Assembly: GCA_964370295.1 (NCBI GenBank)
Contig: CAYJIR010000002.1
Span: 52,583-116,582 of the forward strand
Direction of reading: 5' to 3'
DNA from: JAAYCI01 sp964370295
GTDB taxonomy: Bacteria > Bacillota > Clostridia > Oscillospirales > Ruminococcaceae
DNA: 64,000 nt
The notes below the pieces were generated by a model. The model did not search any database, was not told the origin of the DNA, and saw nothing but the letters and a program-made list of their open reading frames with translations. Position numbers and translations under genes: made by a program. Of the stretch, positions 43,961-52,192 are shown piece after piece; the first letter of the stretch is position 1; each line of letters starts with the position of its first letter.

Positions 43961-44090
43961 CATCTACATTGCCCTGCCTATTTCCAAAATTCGACCTAGA
44001 TAACATAAAAAAGTTGCTTGGGATTTTTGCGAAAACCGAAAAAAACCTGCACTTTCCAAACATTTTTCACACATGATGAGGGAGAACAAT

Positions 44091-45491
44091 ATGGCATTTG
44101 GAAGCAAGAAAAAGAGGAGTACCTATGTGCCTCGGCATGCAAACAACAGCAATGCAAACACCCCACAAGCAAATCCGCCCACAGTGCACTCCGTGCCACA
44201 AAACCCTCGCCCCGAACCGATGGCGCCTGCTGTGCCCGTGCAACATAGTGCACCGCAAGAGAGACCTCCCAGAGCACCACAAGTGCCACAACAGCCGATG
44301 CCACAAAACCCTCGCCCCGAACCGATGGCGCCTGCTGTGCCCGTGCAACATAGTGCACCACAAACAACACAACAACGACACAGCATGGCTCGTCAGGCCG
44401 CAGCACATGGCACAGCCTATGGCACGCAGCAAGGCACCCCACACGGCAGATCCCCTCGACGCAATGCACAAGCACAGGGCAAAAAGCTTACCCCAAAAAA
44501 ACACAAATCAAAACTCAAGTGCATTGTTCTTCGCTTTGTCGCTTGTTTTTTCACACTCATCATTTTACTTTTAGTTGGCATCATGGGCGCCATCACTGTC
44601 ATCATGTATGGCCCAAGCCCCACGGCGCGTGATTTGCTTGTCACCTCGGTGTTAGAAACAAGTGCCCTTAAATTTATTGCCACCCTCTATTTTGAACAAG
44701 AGGAAATCGACACCATCTTGGCCAACAACAGCGTTCAAGTAAGCGATGCTATCACTGACACTGACCTCATCCAATTCACCCCACAGGAGGCTACGCCAGA
44801 TGTGGAGCCTCTGGTAATTGAAACGGTAAACGGCAACACCTTTAATGGAAAGATGATGATTATACAAGACCCCTCGCGTGTATTTGTAGGCACCTCTGCC
44901 GACACCTTCACCGGTGAGGCAGGCATGACGGTGCAAGAAATCATCACGCGACACGGTGGCGTAGGCGGTATCAATGCCGGCGGATTTTCCGACCCCGGCG
45001 GTGTGGGCAACGGAGGTACACCGCTGGGCATCGTCATGAGCGGCGGCGAACTTTTGTGGGGTGGACGCACCACACCCTACGAGCTGATTGGTATCGACAA
45101 CGAAAACAAATTGGTGGTTGGCACCATGACACCTGATGAAGCAATTTCCCGTGGCATTCGTGATGCAGTCAGCTTTGGTCCGGCCCTTATTGTGAACGGG
45201 GAAATGATGGAGATAACCGGCAGTGGCGGTGGGCTTAACCCACGCACAGCCATTGGCCAACGTGCCGATGGCGCCATGTTGTTGTTAGTGTGTGACGGAC
45301 GACAAGCCAATAGCATTGGCGCCAGCATGAGTGACGTAGCCGAAATGATGGCACAATACGGCGCTGTAAATGCCGCCAATTTAGACGGTGGCTCTTCCAC
45401 CATCATGTACTATGAAGATGAACTTATCAATGTATCTTCGTCACTATATGGTCCGCGTGACATTCCCACCGCCTTCGTTATTGCGCCCTAG
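44091..45491 (+). CDS. NAGPA-type phosphodiester glycosidase family membrane protein
   Basis: A 466-residue product starting MAFGSKKKRSTYV after GAGGGAG. A Pro/Gln-rich cytosolic tail contains a duplicated segment (QNPRPEPMAPAVPVQHSAPQ twice), then one TM helix (about 150-172) and an extracellular domain with GGINAGGFSDPGG, GFGPALIV-type SFGPALIVNGEM, NPRTAIGQRADGAMLLLVCD and ANLDGGSSTIMYY, all typical of the NAGPA/DUF2233 fold. The family cleaves GlcNAc-1-phosphodiesters or related exopolysaccharide bonds. The gene lies between the glycosyltransferase and two envelope proteins. Confidence 0.88.
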   Translation: MAFGSKKKRSTYVPRHANNSNANTPQANPPTVHSVPQNPRPEPMAPAVPVQHSAPQERPPRAPQVPQQPMPQNPRPEPMAPAVPVQHSAPQTTQQRHSMARQAAAHGTAYGTQQGTPHGRSPRRNAQAQGKKLTPKKHKSKLKCIVLRFVACFFTLIILLLVGIMGAITVIMYGPSPTARDLLVTSVLETSALKFIATLYFEQEEIDTILANNSVQVSDAITDTDLIQFTPQEATPDVEPLVIETVNGNTFNGKMMIIQDPSRVFVGTSADTFTGEAGMTVQEIITRHGGVGGINAGGFSDPGGVGNGGTPLGIVMSGGELLWGGRTTPYELIGIDNENKLVVGTMTPDEAISRGIRDAVSFGPALIVNGEMMEITGSGGGLNPRTAIGQRADGAMLLLVCDGRQANSIGASMSDVAEMMAQYGAVNAANLDGGSSTIMYYEDELINVSSSLYGPRDIPTAFVIAP

Positions 45492-45516
45492 CCGCGCCGC
45501 AAGAGAGGAAACTACC

Positions 45517-46686
45517 ATGCAAAAAGTAGCACAAAAAGGCCGTGTACCCAAAAAGACAACAAGAAAGCAATCTGCACGGCGAAAATCCAGTTTTTGGAAA
45601 ATATACATCACAGTTATAATCGTGTTTTTAATTGCCATTTCCGCTGGTTTATTCTATCTTTGGCATGTGATGGATGCTTACGAACAAAGCACCCCCGAAT
45701 ATGCCCTGCAAGTGGCCGCAGACTATTTTACACCCGAACAATACGAACAACTGGCCGAGAATGCCGGCATCGTAGCCAGTCCCTACGAATCCAACGATAT
45801 CCGCCGTGCTGTACTAGAAGAACAACTTGGTGGTGGCGAACTGCAAACCACCCGCATGGCCGAGGGTGGAAGCGATGAAGCACAGTTTTACCAGGTAAAG
45901 GCCGGGGACTCTATCATCGGGAGCATGGAGCTTGTCTTCGAAGACGTAGGTATGTTTGGCCGCTGGAGTGTTCAGCAGCCACAAATCAACCCCTCTTTAT
46001 GGGGAGAGCTTACGATTCGTCTGCCCTCCACGGCCCAATTGTATATCAACGAAGTACCTGCCGGCAACGAAACTATATCACAAAGCGAAATCCCCTATCC
46101 TCAACTGGAAAAACTTCCACAAAACATTGTCCAACCAACACAAACCGAATACCGTGTTCAGAACCTTACCACTTCGCCCAGCCTACGTGCTGTAGACGCG
46201 GCAGGAAACGAGCTTGCCCTCAACTTGCAAGAGGAGATGCCCTGGCCGGTGGCCGAGGGGCAAGTGCCTGCCGAAAGCGATGTTACCATGTACTATGCCA
46301 GTGCCGTTCTTCCTGCACCCCAAGGCGATGTTTCCGCTTTGCAAGCCATGGCTTTAGAAGATTGCGAAACCTATTCTCGCTATCTTTCTAACGACAACAG
46401 CTTCACCTCCTTAGCTGTGCGCCTTGTGCCGGACAGCGACATCTACGCCGAGATGCGTGCTATGGAAACCATGTTCTACACCCCACACACCAGTGTAAGC
46501 TTCACAGAAGCCGTGGCAGACAACCTACAACAATATAATGAGGATATCTTTACCATTGACACACAATATCTCTACACAGTATTCCGTGGAAACGACCAAC
46601 CCTATCCCTTCGACACCAAGCTAACGCTGGTTTATGTGCGCGATGGAGACAACTGGCTAATAGGAGACATCCAAATTCGTTCTTAA
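45517..46686 (+). CDS. Single-pass extracytoplasmic protein of unknown function
   Basis: A 389-residue product with a basic N-terminus (KKTTRKQSARRKSSF), one TM helix (about 28-50) and a large outer part with no family I can name. The C-terminal third (YTVFRGNDQPYPFDTKLTLV then GDNWLIGDIQIRS) resembles NTF2-like folds. The start at 45517 follows AGAGGAAA, 25 bp after the previous stop; a longer reading into the NAGPA gene is rejected. Tight spacing with both neighbours suggests a shared role. Confidence 0.8.
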   Translation: MQKVAQKGRVPKKTTRKQSARRKSSFWKIYITVIIVFLIAISAGLFYLWHVMDAYEQSTPEYALQVAADYFTPEQYEQLAENAGIVASPYESNDIRRAVLEEQLGGGELQTTRMAEGGSDEAQFYQVKAGDSIIGSMELVFEDVGMFGRWSVQQPQINPSLWGELTIRLPSTAQLYINEVPAGNETISQSEIPYPQLEKLPQNIVQPTQTEYRVQNLTTSPSLRAVDAAGNELALNLQEEMPWPVAEGQVPAESDVTMYYASAVLPAPQGDVSALQAMALEDCETYSRYLSNDNSFTSLAVRLVPDSDIYAEMRAMETMFYTPHTSVSFTEAVADNLQQYNEDIFTIDTQYLYTVFRGNDQPYPFDTKLTLVYVRDGDNWLIGDIQIRS

Positions 46687-46726
46687 TAAACCCCTATATG
46701 CCCTTTGACAAGAGGAGACTTTCCGT

Positions 46727-48091
46727 ATGCAACACGCAAAACTTATGCTTTTGGGCTTGGTGGTTGCAGGCGTCATCTTATTTGCCCCTGTAAGCATTTT
46801 AGCCAGTGACCTGCCCACCGAAAGCGCAGCCTTTGTGCAGGCCGACATCCAAAACGAAAGCGGCAATTTTTTAAGCACCTTGCAAAACGACAACCTCTAC
46901 GCAGGTCTTGACATGCAAACGGACAGCGTCGTGAGTATCACCGCGCAAGAAGGAGGGGCAGGCCTATATATCAACTGGCAGAGCTACCCGTCCGAGGGCT
47001 ATACCCTACGACAAAATGAAAACACGCACGAGCAAAACAGCGGTTTTTTACAAGAGTATGTTCCTTTTTCCTTTGAGGCAGGCACACCCATCACTTTGCA
47101 GCTACACAGTGCGGGGAAACCGGCAGAAATACAGCTTCTTGGTGTAGGTACTTTGCCCGAGAGTATTCACGTTTGGCAAGCCCCTGCCGAGCAAGCCGAT
47201 ATCTTGGTTTTGCCCACCCATGCCGACGACGAGCATTTATTCATGGGTGGCGTGATGCCCACCTATATAAACCAAGGTGGTATCAGTGTGCAAGTGGCCT
47301 ACATGGTAAACCACAGCGGCGAACCCTATCGCCAGCAGGAGCTTCTCAATGGCCTGTGGGAAGCCGGTGTGCGTCACTACCCCATTATCCCCTCTTTCCC
47401 CGACCAATTCAGCGACAGCCTGGAGCACGCCAAAACCATTTATAACGAGGCCGAAATTCTTGCCTATGTCGAGGAGCTCTTCGCACAGTTTTCGCCACAA
47501 GTGGTAGTAGGGCATGACCTAAACGGCGAATATGGACACGGGGCACATATGCTATTTGCCGAAACTTTGCTACAAGCTGCACCACAAAGTGCCAATGCAC
47601 CGCAAAAACTTTATTTGCATTTATACGGCGAAAACCCATTGGTGATGGAAGTGAACACCCCACTGGAACACTTTGGAGAGCGTACAGCCTTTGAAGTGGC
47701 CGAAGACTCCTTTGCACACCACAATTCGCAGGAAAGCTATTTTACCGTGGAGCAAGACGGCCCCTATGATTTACGCCTATTCGGCCTGGCGTTTACTCAG
47801 GTGGGCCAAAATAGCTCAAATGATATGATGGAAAACATCATTCCTTATGCCGAGCAAGAGCACCAAGCGGCTTTATTGGCTGCGCAACAAGCAGAAGAGC
47901 AGGCCCAACAAGCGGCGCAAGACCAAGCACAATCTATTCCCGCCTCTCAATCATTGGCTGCAGACGAACAAAACACAAACCAACTTCTAGTCTTTCTCGT
48001 TTTAATTATTACAGGTCTTATTTTGGCAGTTCTCATCACCTTATTTGCGCACAGTAAAAAACAAAAACGAAAATACAAACGCAAACATTAA
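46727..48091 (+). CDS. Secreted PIG-L/LmbE family deacetylase, membrane-anchored
   Basis: A 454-residue product with a signal peptide (about 1-26), a beta-rich region (about 30-155), then a PIG-L domain with LPTHADDEHLFMGG (HxDDE zinc motif), GVRHYPIIPSFPDQ and GHDLNGEYGHGAHM (the HGAH zinc His pair). An Ala/Gln helix and a C-terminal TM segment with a basic tail (KKQKRKYKRKH) follow. PIG-L enzymes remove N-acetyl groups from sugars. Together with the upstream GT2-GtrA and NAGPA proteins this points to modification of a surface glycan. Confidence 0.88.
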   Translation: MQHAKLMLLGLVVAGVILFAPVSILASDLPTESAAFVQADIQNESGNFLSTLQNDNLYAGLDMQTDSVVSITAQEGGAGLYINWQSYPSEGYTLRQNENTHEQNSGFLQEYVPFSFEAGTPITLQLHSAGKPAEIQLLGVGTLPESIHVWQAPAEQADILVLPTHADDEHLFMGGVMPTYINQGGISVQVAYMVNHSGEPYRQQELLNGLWEAGVRHYPIIPSFPDQFSDSLEHAKTIYNEAEILAYVEELFAQFSPQVVVGHDLNGEYGHGAHMLFAETLLQAAPQSANAPQKLYLHLYGENPLVMEVNTPLEHFGERTAFEVAEDSFAHHNSQESYFTVEQDGPYDLRLFGLAFTQVGQNSSNDMMENIIPYAEQEHQAALLAAQQAEEQAQQAAQDQAQSIPASQSLAADEQNTNQLLVFLVLIITGLILAVLITLFAHSKKQKRKYKRKH

Positions 48092-48127
48092 AAGCGGCGG
48101 CCTTTAAAAAGGGTCGCTTTGTTTTTT
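48091..48127 (+). terminator. Terminator of the surface-glycan cluster
   Basis: AAAGCG and CGCTTT arms enclose CCTTT/AGGG pairing, followed by G and six T residues. Confidence 0.8.
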
Positions 48128-48146
48128 ATTAGAGAAAGGAGCACTT

Positions 48147-48836
48147 ATGACCATACAAGAAATATACAATGCCTTTGATGCCGTGGGTTGTCTCAGCTTC
48201 ACTAGCATCAACGATGTCGGCGAGCCCGAAAGCCGCATTGCTCATTTGCGTGCTTTCGATGATGAGGGCCTTTATTTTATGACGATGTTCACCAAAGATT
48301 TTTACAAGCAATTAAAAAAACACGAAACCATCTCCCTATGTGGCCTAAACGCCAACACCGGTATCACACACGATGCGCAAGGCATGCCTCAATTCAGCGC
48401 CGGATATGCTATCCGTATGACGGGCACAGTACGCGAGGTTTCCTTGGAAGATATTATAGAAAAAAACAACCCCCTATTCGATTTTTGCATACAAGACCAA
48501 AAACGCTACCCTGCCATGGTGGTGTTTTGCATCACGTCGGGGCGGGGCGATATTTTTGATTATGATTTCAAAAAACAAAAACGAAACAATAAGCTGCAAA
48601 GAATCTATTTTTCTTATAACGGCGCCTCTATTCTTTACAAAGGTTTACACATCGAGCAAGACAAGTGCATCTCCTGCGGCCTATGTCAAAAAAAATGTTC
48701 ATTTTTGGCTATTTCGCAAACGGACGGCCACTATCATATAGACAAGCACCGTTGTGACGAATGTGGAGACTGCTTCTTGCACTGCCCTGTGCAAGCCATT
48801 ACACATGAAAGGGTATCCGTAGATGACAGAGCTTGA
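48147..48836 (+). CDS. FMN split-barrel protein fused to a 2x[4Fe-4S] ferredoxin
   Basis: A 229-residue product. The N-terminal part (about 1-150; SINDVGEPESRIAHLRAF, LYFMTMFTKDFYKQLKKH) is a PNPOx-like flavin-binding split barrel. The C-terminal part (about 165-225) has two ferredoxin motifs, CISCGLCQKKC and CDECGDCFLHCP. It looks like a small flavin oxidoreductase fed by ferredoxin clusters. Its end overlaps the macrodomain gene by 14 bp, so it belongs to the SirTM operon, where oxidoreductases are known companions. The substrate is unknown. Confidence 0.88.
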   Translation: MTIQEIYNAFDAVGCLSFTSINDVGEPESRIAHLRAFDDEGLYFMTMFTKDFYKQLKKHETISLCGLNANTGITHDAQGMPQFSAGYAIRMTGTVREVSLEDIIEKNNPLFDFCIQDQKRYPAMVVFCITSGRGDIFDYDFKKQKRNNKLQRIYFSYNGASILYKGLHIEQDKCISCGLCQKKCSFLAISQTDGHYHIDKHRCDECGDCFLHCPVQAITHERVSVDDRA

Positions 48837-49623
48837 GCAAGTACAATATTTAAATGCACATCTTTTACGCGAAATGCCTCAGCATCAAAAGCAAGCAGAG
48901 TCATTCAAAAACGACTTGACCCGGCAAAAAGCTTTGTTTCGCTCATTGAGTAATGTGCGCGCACCAGCACCTTTAAATCCCGAATTTTTGCAAGTACAAG
49001 ATGCCTTTTTGCAACAGGAAGTATTGCAAAAAGGCGTGATAAGCATAGATGATTTGCCACCAACAGCCAAACAAAGCAGGCTATATCTTTGGCAGGGTGA
49101 CATTACAAGGCTTTTTGTTGATGCCATTGTAAATGCTGCAAACAATGCCTTGCTGGGCTGTTTTGTTCCCTGCCATAACTGCATTGACAATGTCATCCAC
49201 TCGGCAGCTGGTTTGCAGCTACGCGAGGCCTGTCACAACTTGATGTTACAACAAGACGCCCCCGAAGCCACGGGCGAGGCCAAGATAACCCCGGCCTTTA
49301 ATTTGCCTTGCCGCTATGTTTTGCACACGGTGGGGCCTATCGTGTGCGGGGAGCTACAAAAGCAAGACATTGTACTTTTAAAAGCTTGCTATCGTTCTTG
49401 TTTACACTTGGCGGCAAAAAATAATCTTACATCGTTGGCCTTTTGCTGCATATCTACAGGCGAGTATCATTTCCCCAATGAAGAAGCGGCCCACATCGCC
49501 GTTGAAACCGTACAAGAATTCTTGCAGGAAAACCAAAGTGAAATGAGGGTGATTTTCAATGTCTTCAAAGATGTCGACCTACGAATCTACCAAAGATTAC
49601 TGGGCGAAGCTGCAAAAATTTAA
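48823..49623 (+). CDS. Zinc-dependent macrodomain protein-ADP-ribose hydrolase
   Basis: A 266-residue product. After an N-terminal helical segment comes the macrodomain (about 85-262) with LYLWQGDITRLFVDAIVNAA, then NNALLGCFVPCHNCIDNVIH, which carries the Cys/His residues of the Zn-macro class, then GPIVCGELQ and CCISTGEYHFPNE. This class removes ADP-ribose added by SirTM. The gene overlaps the sirtuin gene by 65 bp, so the pair are tightly co-produced as writer and eraser. Confidence 0.92.
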   Translation: MTELEQVQYLNAHLLREMPQHQKQAESFKNDLTRQKALFRSLSNVRAPAPLNPEFLQVQDAFLQQEVLQKGVISIDDLPPTAKQSRLYLWQGDITRLFVDAIVNAANNALLGCFVPCHNCIDNVIHSAAGLQLREACHNLMLQQDAPEATGEAKITPAFNLPCRYVLHTVGPIVCGELQKQDIVLLKACYRSCLHLAAKNNLTSLAFCCISTGEYHFPNEEAAHIAVETVQEFLQENQSEMRVIFNVFKDVDLRIYQRLLGEAAKI

Positions 49624-50428
49624 CACGCTTTTACAAGAAGCCGAGGCAATTGTCATTGGCGCCGGGGCCGGGCTTTCGACCTCAGCAGGGCTCGTATATA
49701 CAGGCGAGCGGTTTAAGCGCAATTTTTCCGACTTTATAAAGGCCTATCCTTTACAAGACATGTACTCTGCAGCGTTTTATCCCTTTCCTACCAGTGAGAT
49801 ATTATGGGCCTACTGGAGCCGACACATCTATCACAACCGTTACGCCGCACAGCTCAATACCACCTATCCAAATCTTTATCGTCTGATGCAAAACCGCAAC
49901 TATTTCATCCTCACCACCAATGTCGATCATCAATTCATATACAATCGTTTTTCCAAAGATCGTCTATTCTACACCCAAGGAGACTATGGCCTGTTCCAGT
50001 GTTCTGTTCCCTGCCACAAAAAAACATATGATAACAAAAGCACCATTATGCAAATGGTAGCACGTCAAACAAATTTAAAAATACCAAGTGAATTGGTGCC
50101 CCATTGCCCACGTTGCGGCGCGGAAATGACCCAGAATTTAAGAAAAGACGAGAAATTTGTGCAAGACGAAGGCTGGTATACAGCCAAACACCACTACGAA
50201 AACTTTTTAAACACACATCAAAATAGAAACGTATTGTATTTAGAATTAGGTGTAGGCACCAACACACCGGGAATCATTCAATACCCATTTTGGCAATTCG
50301 TGCACAAGAATAAAAAAGCACATTATATCAACTTGAATATTCAGCATCCTGAAATACCACACGAAATACAAAAACGCTCTGTTTTGATACAAGGTGATAT
50401 CTGCCATATTTTACAAGACCTTAATTAA
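49559..50428 (+). CDS. SirTM (class M) sirtuin, putative ADP-ribosyltransferase
   Basis: A 289-residue product with the NAD motif IGAGAGLSTSAGLVYTG (about 33-49), TTNVDHQF and TQGDYGLFQCS. At the position of the deacetylase catalytic His there is Gln (in TQGD), as in SirTM enzymes that ADP-ribosylate proteins. Four cysteines (in QCSVPCHKK and CPRCG) form the zinc site. The start at 49559 follows GAGGGTG and lies inside the macrodomain gene. In characterised operons the target is a lipoylated GcvH-like carrier; none is encoded here. The stop codon TAA uses the first base of repeat copy E. Confidence 0.92.
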   Translation: MSSKMSTYESTKDYWAKLQKFNTLLQEAEAIVIGAGAGLSTSAGLVYTGERFKRNFSDFIKAYPLQDMYSAAFYPFPTSEILWAYWSRHIYHNRYAAQLNTTYPNLYRLMQNRNYFILTTNVDHQFIYNRFSKDRLFYTQGDYGLFQCSVPCHKKTYDNKSTIMQMVARQTNLKIPSELVPHCPRCGAEMTQNLRKDEKFVQDEGWYTAKHHYENFLNTHQNRNVLYLELGVGTNTPGIIQYPFWQFVHKNKKAHYINLNIQHPEIPHEIQKRSVLIQGDICHILQDLN

Positions 50429-50683
50429 TGCCTGCTGAACAAACAAAAAAAGACATATACACATTACAAATTGTAATTTTTTGTTTAGAAAAGTGCAAAG
50501 GTTTTTCTGTTTTTCACTCAAAAACCTTGCACTTTCGTTTTCGCCTTTTCATTTTAGGGGCGAAAACACAGTGAAAAGCATCAAGGCATGCCCCATAAAA
50601 GTGCGTTTCTGAGCACTTTTATGGCCACCGCATTTTGCGGTGGGGCTGAATAAACACCCTCAGGGGTTTATTCAGCAGGCATT
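50428..50683 (+). mobile_element. 255-bp MITE-like hairpin element, copy E
   Basis: Full-length copy with perfect flanks AATTA (50423-50427 and 50684-50688) and the best termini, ATGCCTGCTGAAC and TTCAGCAGGCATT. Its terminal stem is GAATAAAC/GTTTATTC where copy A has GAATGAAC/GTTCATTC, a compensatory change in both arms. CCACCGC/GCGGTGG is retained with a different loop. It is inserted in the stop codon of the SirTM gene; since the element begins with A, the TAA is restored. Confidence 0.9.
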
Positions 50684-50766
50684 AATTAAACAAAATATAA
50701 TCAACAAAAAATAGAAGAATTAAATGTTTCAAGCCACTTGTATAAACCCACTTTATTTTGTCCTTT

Positions 50767-51957
50767 TTATTGTTTTGTTTTCAACTTCTGCACCTCTATT
50801 TTTCGCAATCCCTTTTCGTAGAATAAGGCAAGCAAGACAAGCAATGCCCCAATAAATACAGGATACAGAGAAAAACTGATGTTATTTCCCAAAACCCCGA
50901 AAACGGCCGGCATCAAAAGTGTGCCTGTATAGGCCGCTGCCATTTGCACACCGGTTACAGCCTGTGAATGAATTACACCAAAATGATAGGGCGTTGAATG
51001 GATGATGCACGGAAACACAGGCGAGGAACCAAAACCAATTAAGGCTAGTGCGCCAAAGGCGGCAAATTCGCCAAAAGGCAGATATAGCACCGCCACCCCT
51101 ACTGCCATCACAAGTATCCCTGCACGTATCATTTGTTTATCACTGTATTTCATGGCAATAAATCCGCATATTCCGCGCCCCACCGTAATTCCAAAATAAA
51201 AAAGAGCAGAAAAACCGGCCGCAGCTTCTGGTTCCACACCACGCTGAAACACCAGGTAGCTGCCGGCCCACAACCCCGTGCTTTGCTCGATGGCACAAAA
51301 GCAAAAAAAAGCCAGCGACATTTCTTTCACACCCGGGATTCCCACAATTTGTGGCAACCGCAACACCGTGGTATTTTCTTTTTTCCCCTCTTCGTTTTCC
51401 AGTATATTTTTCTTTTGTTTCCACACCGGCGCACCTGCCAACAATAGCCCCGAAAGAACAAGCTGTATGATAAACAAAATGATATATCCGCCGCGAAAGC
51501 TAAATTGGTTTGTAAGCGCCATCCCCATGATTAAGGGACCTAAAGTTGCGCCAATTCCCCACATGCAATGAAGCCAGCTCATATGTTTGCTTTCAAAATG
51601 AAGGGCAACATAGTTGTTTAAGGCTGCATCCACACTGCCCGCACCCAGCCCATAAGGTACAGCCCAAAAACAAAGCACAAAAAACGAAGGGCTGGTTGCA
51701 AAGCCCAAAAGAGAAAGCGCCGTAAGCAGTATACTGCCCACTGTCACCTTGTACACTCCTAATTTATACACAAGTTTGGCACTGTTAAGACTGGAAACGA
51801 TGGTTCCCGCCGATATGATGATGGTGATAAGACCCATGCCCGAGATAGGGACAAGCAATGCCTCGCTTACCAGCGGCCAGGCAGAACCCAAAACGGCATC
51901 GGGCAAACCAAGCCCAATAAAGGCAAGATAAATAAGTGCCAACAATAAAACTATCAT
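50767..51957 (-). CDS. MFS transporter
   Basis: A 396-residue protein with twelve predicted hydrophobic segments. FIGLGLPDAVLGSAWPLV at the N-terminus, GAGSVDAALNNYVALHF and HCMWGIGATLGPLIMG resemble fucose/hexose-type MFS permeases. The substrate cannot be assigned. The start follows GGAGGATAC. It is separated from the NHL gene by a strong hairpin at 52020-52065. Confidence 0.88.
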   Translation of the reverse strand: MIVLLLALIYLAFIGLGLPDAVLGSAWPLVSEALLVPISGMGLITIIISAGTIVSSLNSAKLVYKLGVYKVTVGSILLTALSLLGFATSPSFFVLCFWAVPYGLGAGSVDAALNNYVALHFESKHMSWLHCMWGIGATLGPLIMGMALTNQFSFRGGYIILFIIQLVLSGLLLAGAPVWKQKKNILENEEGKKENTTVLRLPQIVGIPGVKEMSLAFFCFCAIEQSTGLWAGSYLVFQRGVEPEAAAGFSALFYFGITVGRGICGFIAMKYSDKQMIRAGILVMAVGVAVLYLPFGEFAAFGALALIGFGSSPVFPCIIHSTPYHFGVIHSQAVTGVQMAAAYTGTLLMPAVFGVLGNNISFSLYPVFIGALLVLLALFYEKGLRKIEVQKLKTKQ

Positions 51958-52019
51958 GTATCCTCCAAAAAAATCAATGCACTTTGCATTATTCTCTTCA
52001 TTCTATGTTTTATACAAAA

Positions 52020-52065
52020 ATATCCCTAAGGAAGGGCCGATTATTTGGCCTACCCTTAGGGATAT
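52020..52065. terminator. Hairpin terminator after the NHL gene
   Basis: ATATCCCTAAGG and its complement form a long stem with GGCC/GGCC inner pairing. It probably ends the minus-strand cyclase operon before the MFS gene; the U-run is short. Confidence 0.6.
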
Positions 52066-52192
52066 TCGCATACCACGAATTTGAAATGCACTAAATCCCA
52101 AATTTAAGATTATCCGGTTTTCACACGCCTATGGTCATGTTTTTACATAACCACCCAAGCAACTTCACAAACATTGGTTAACCACGGCCGCT

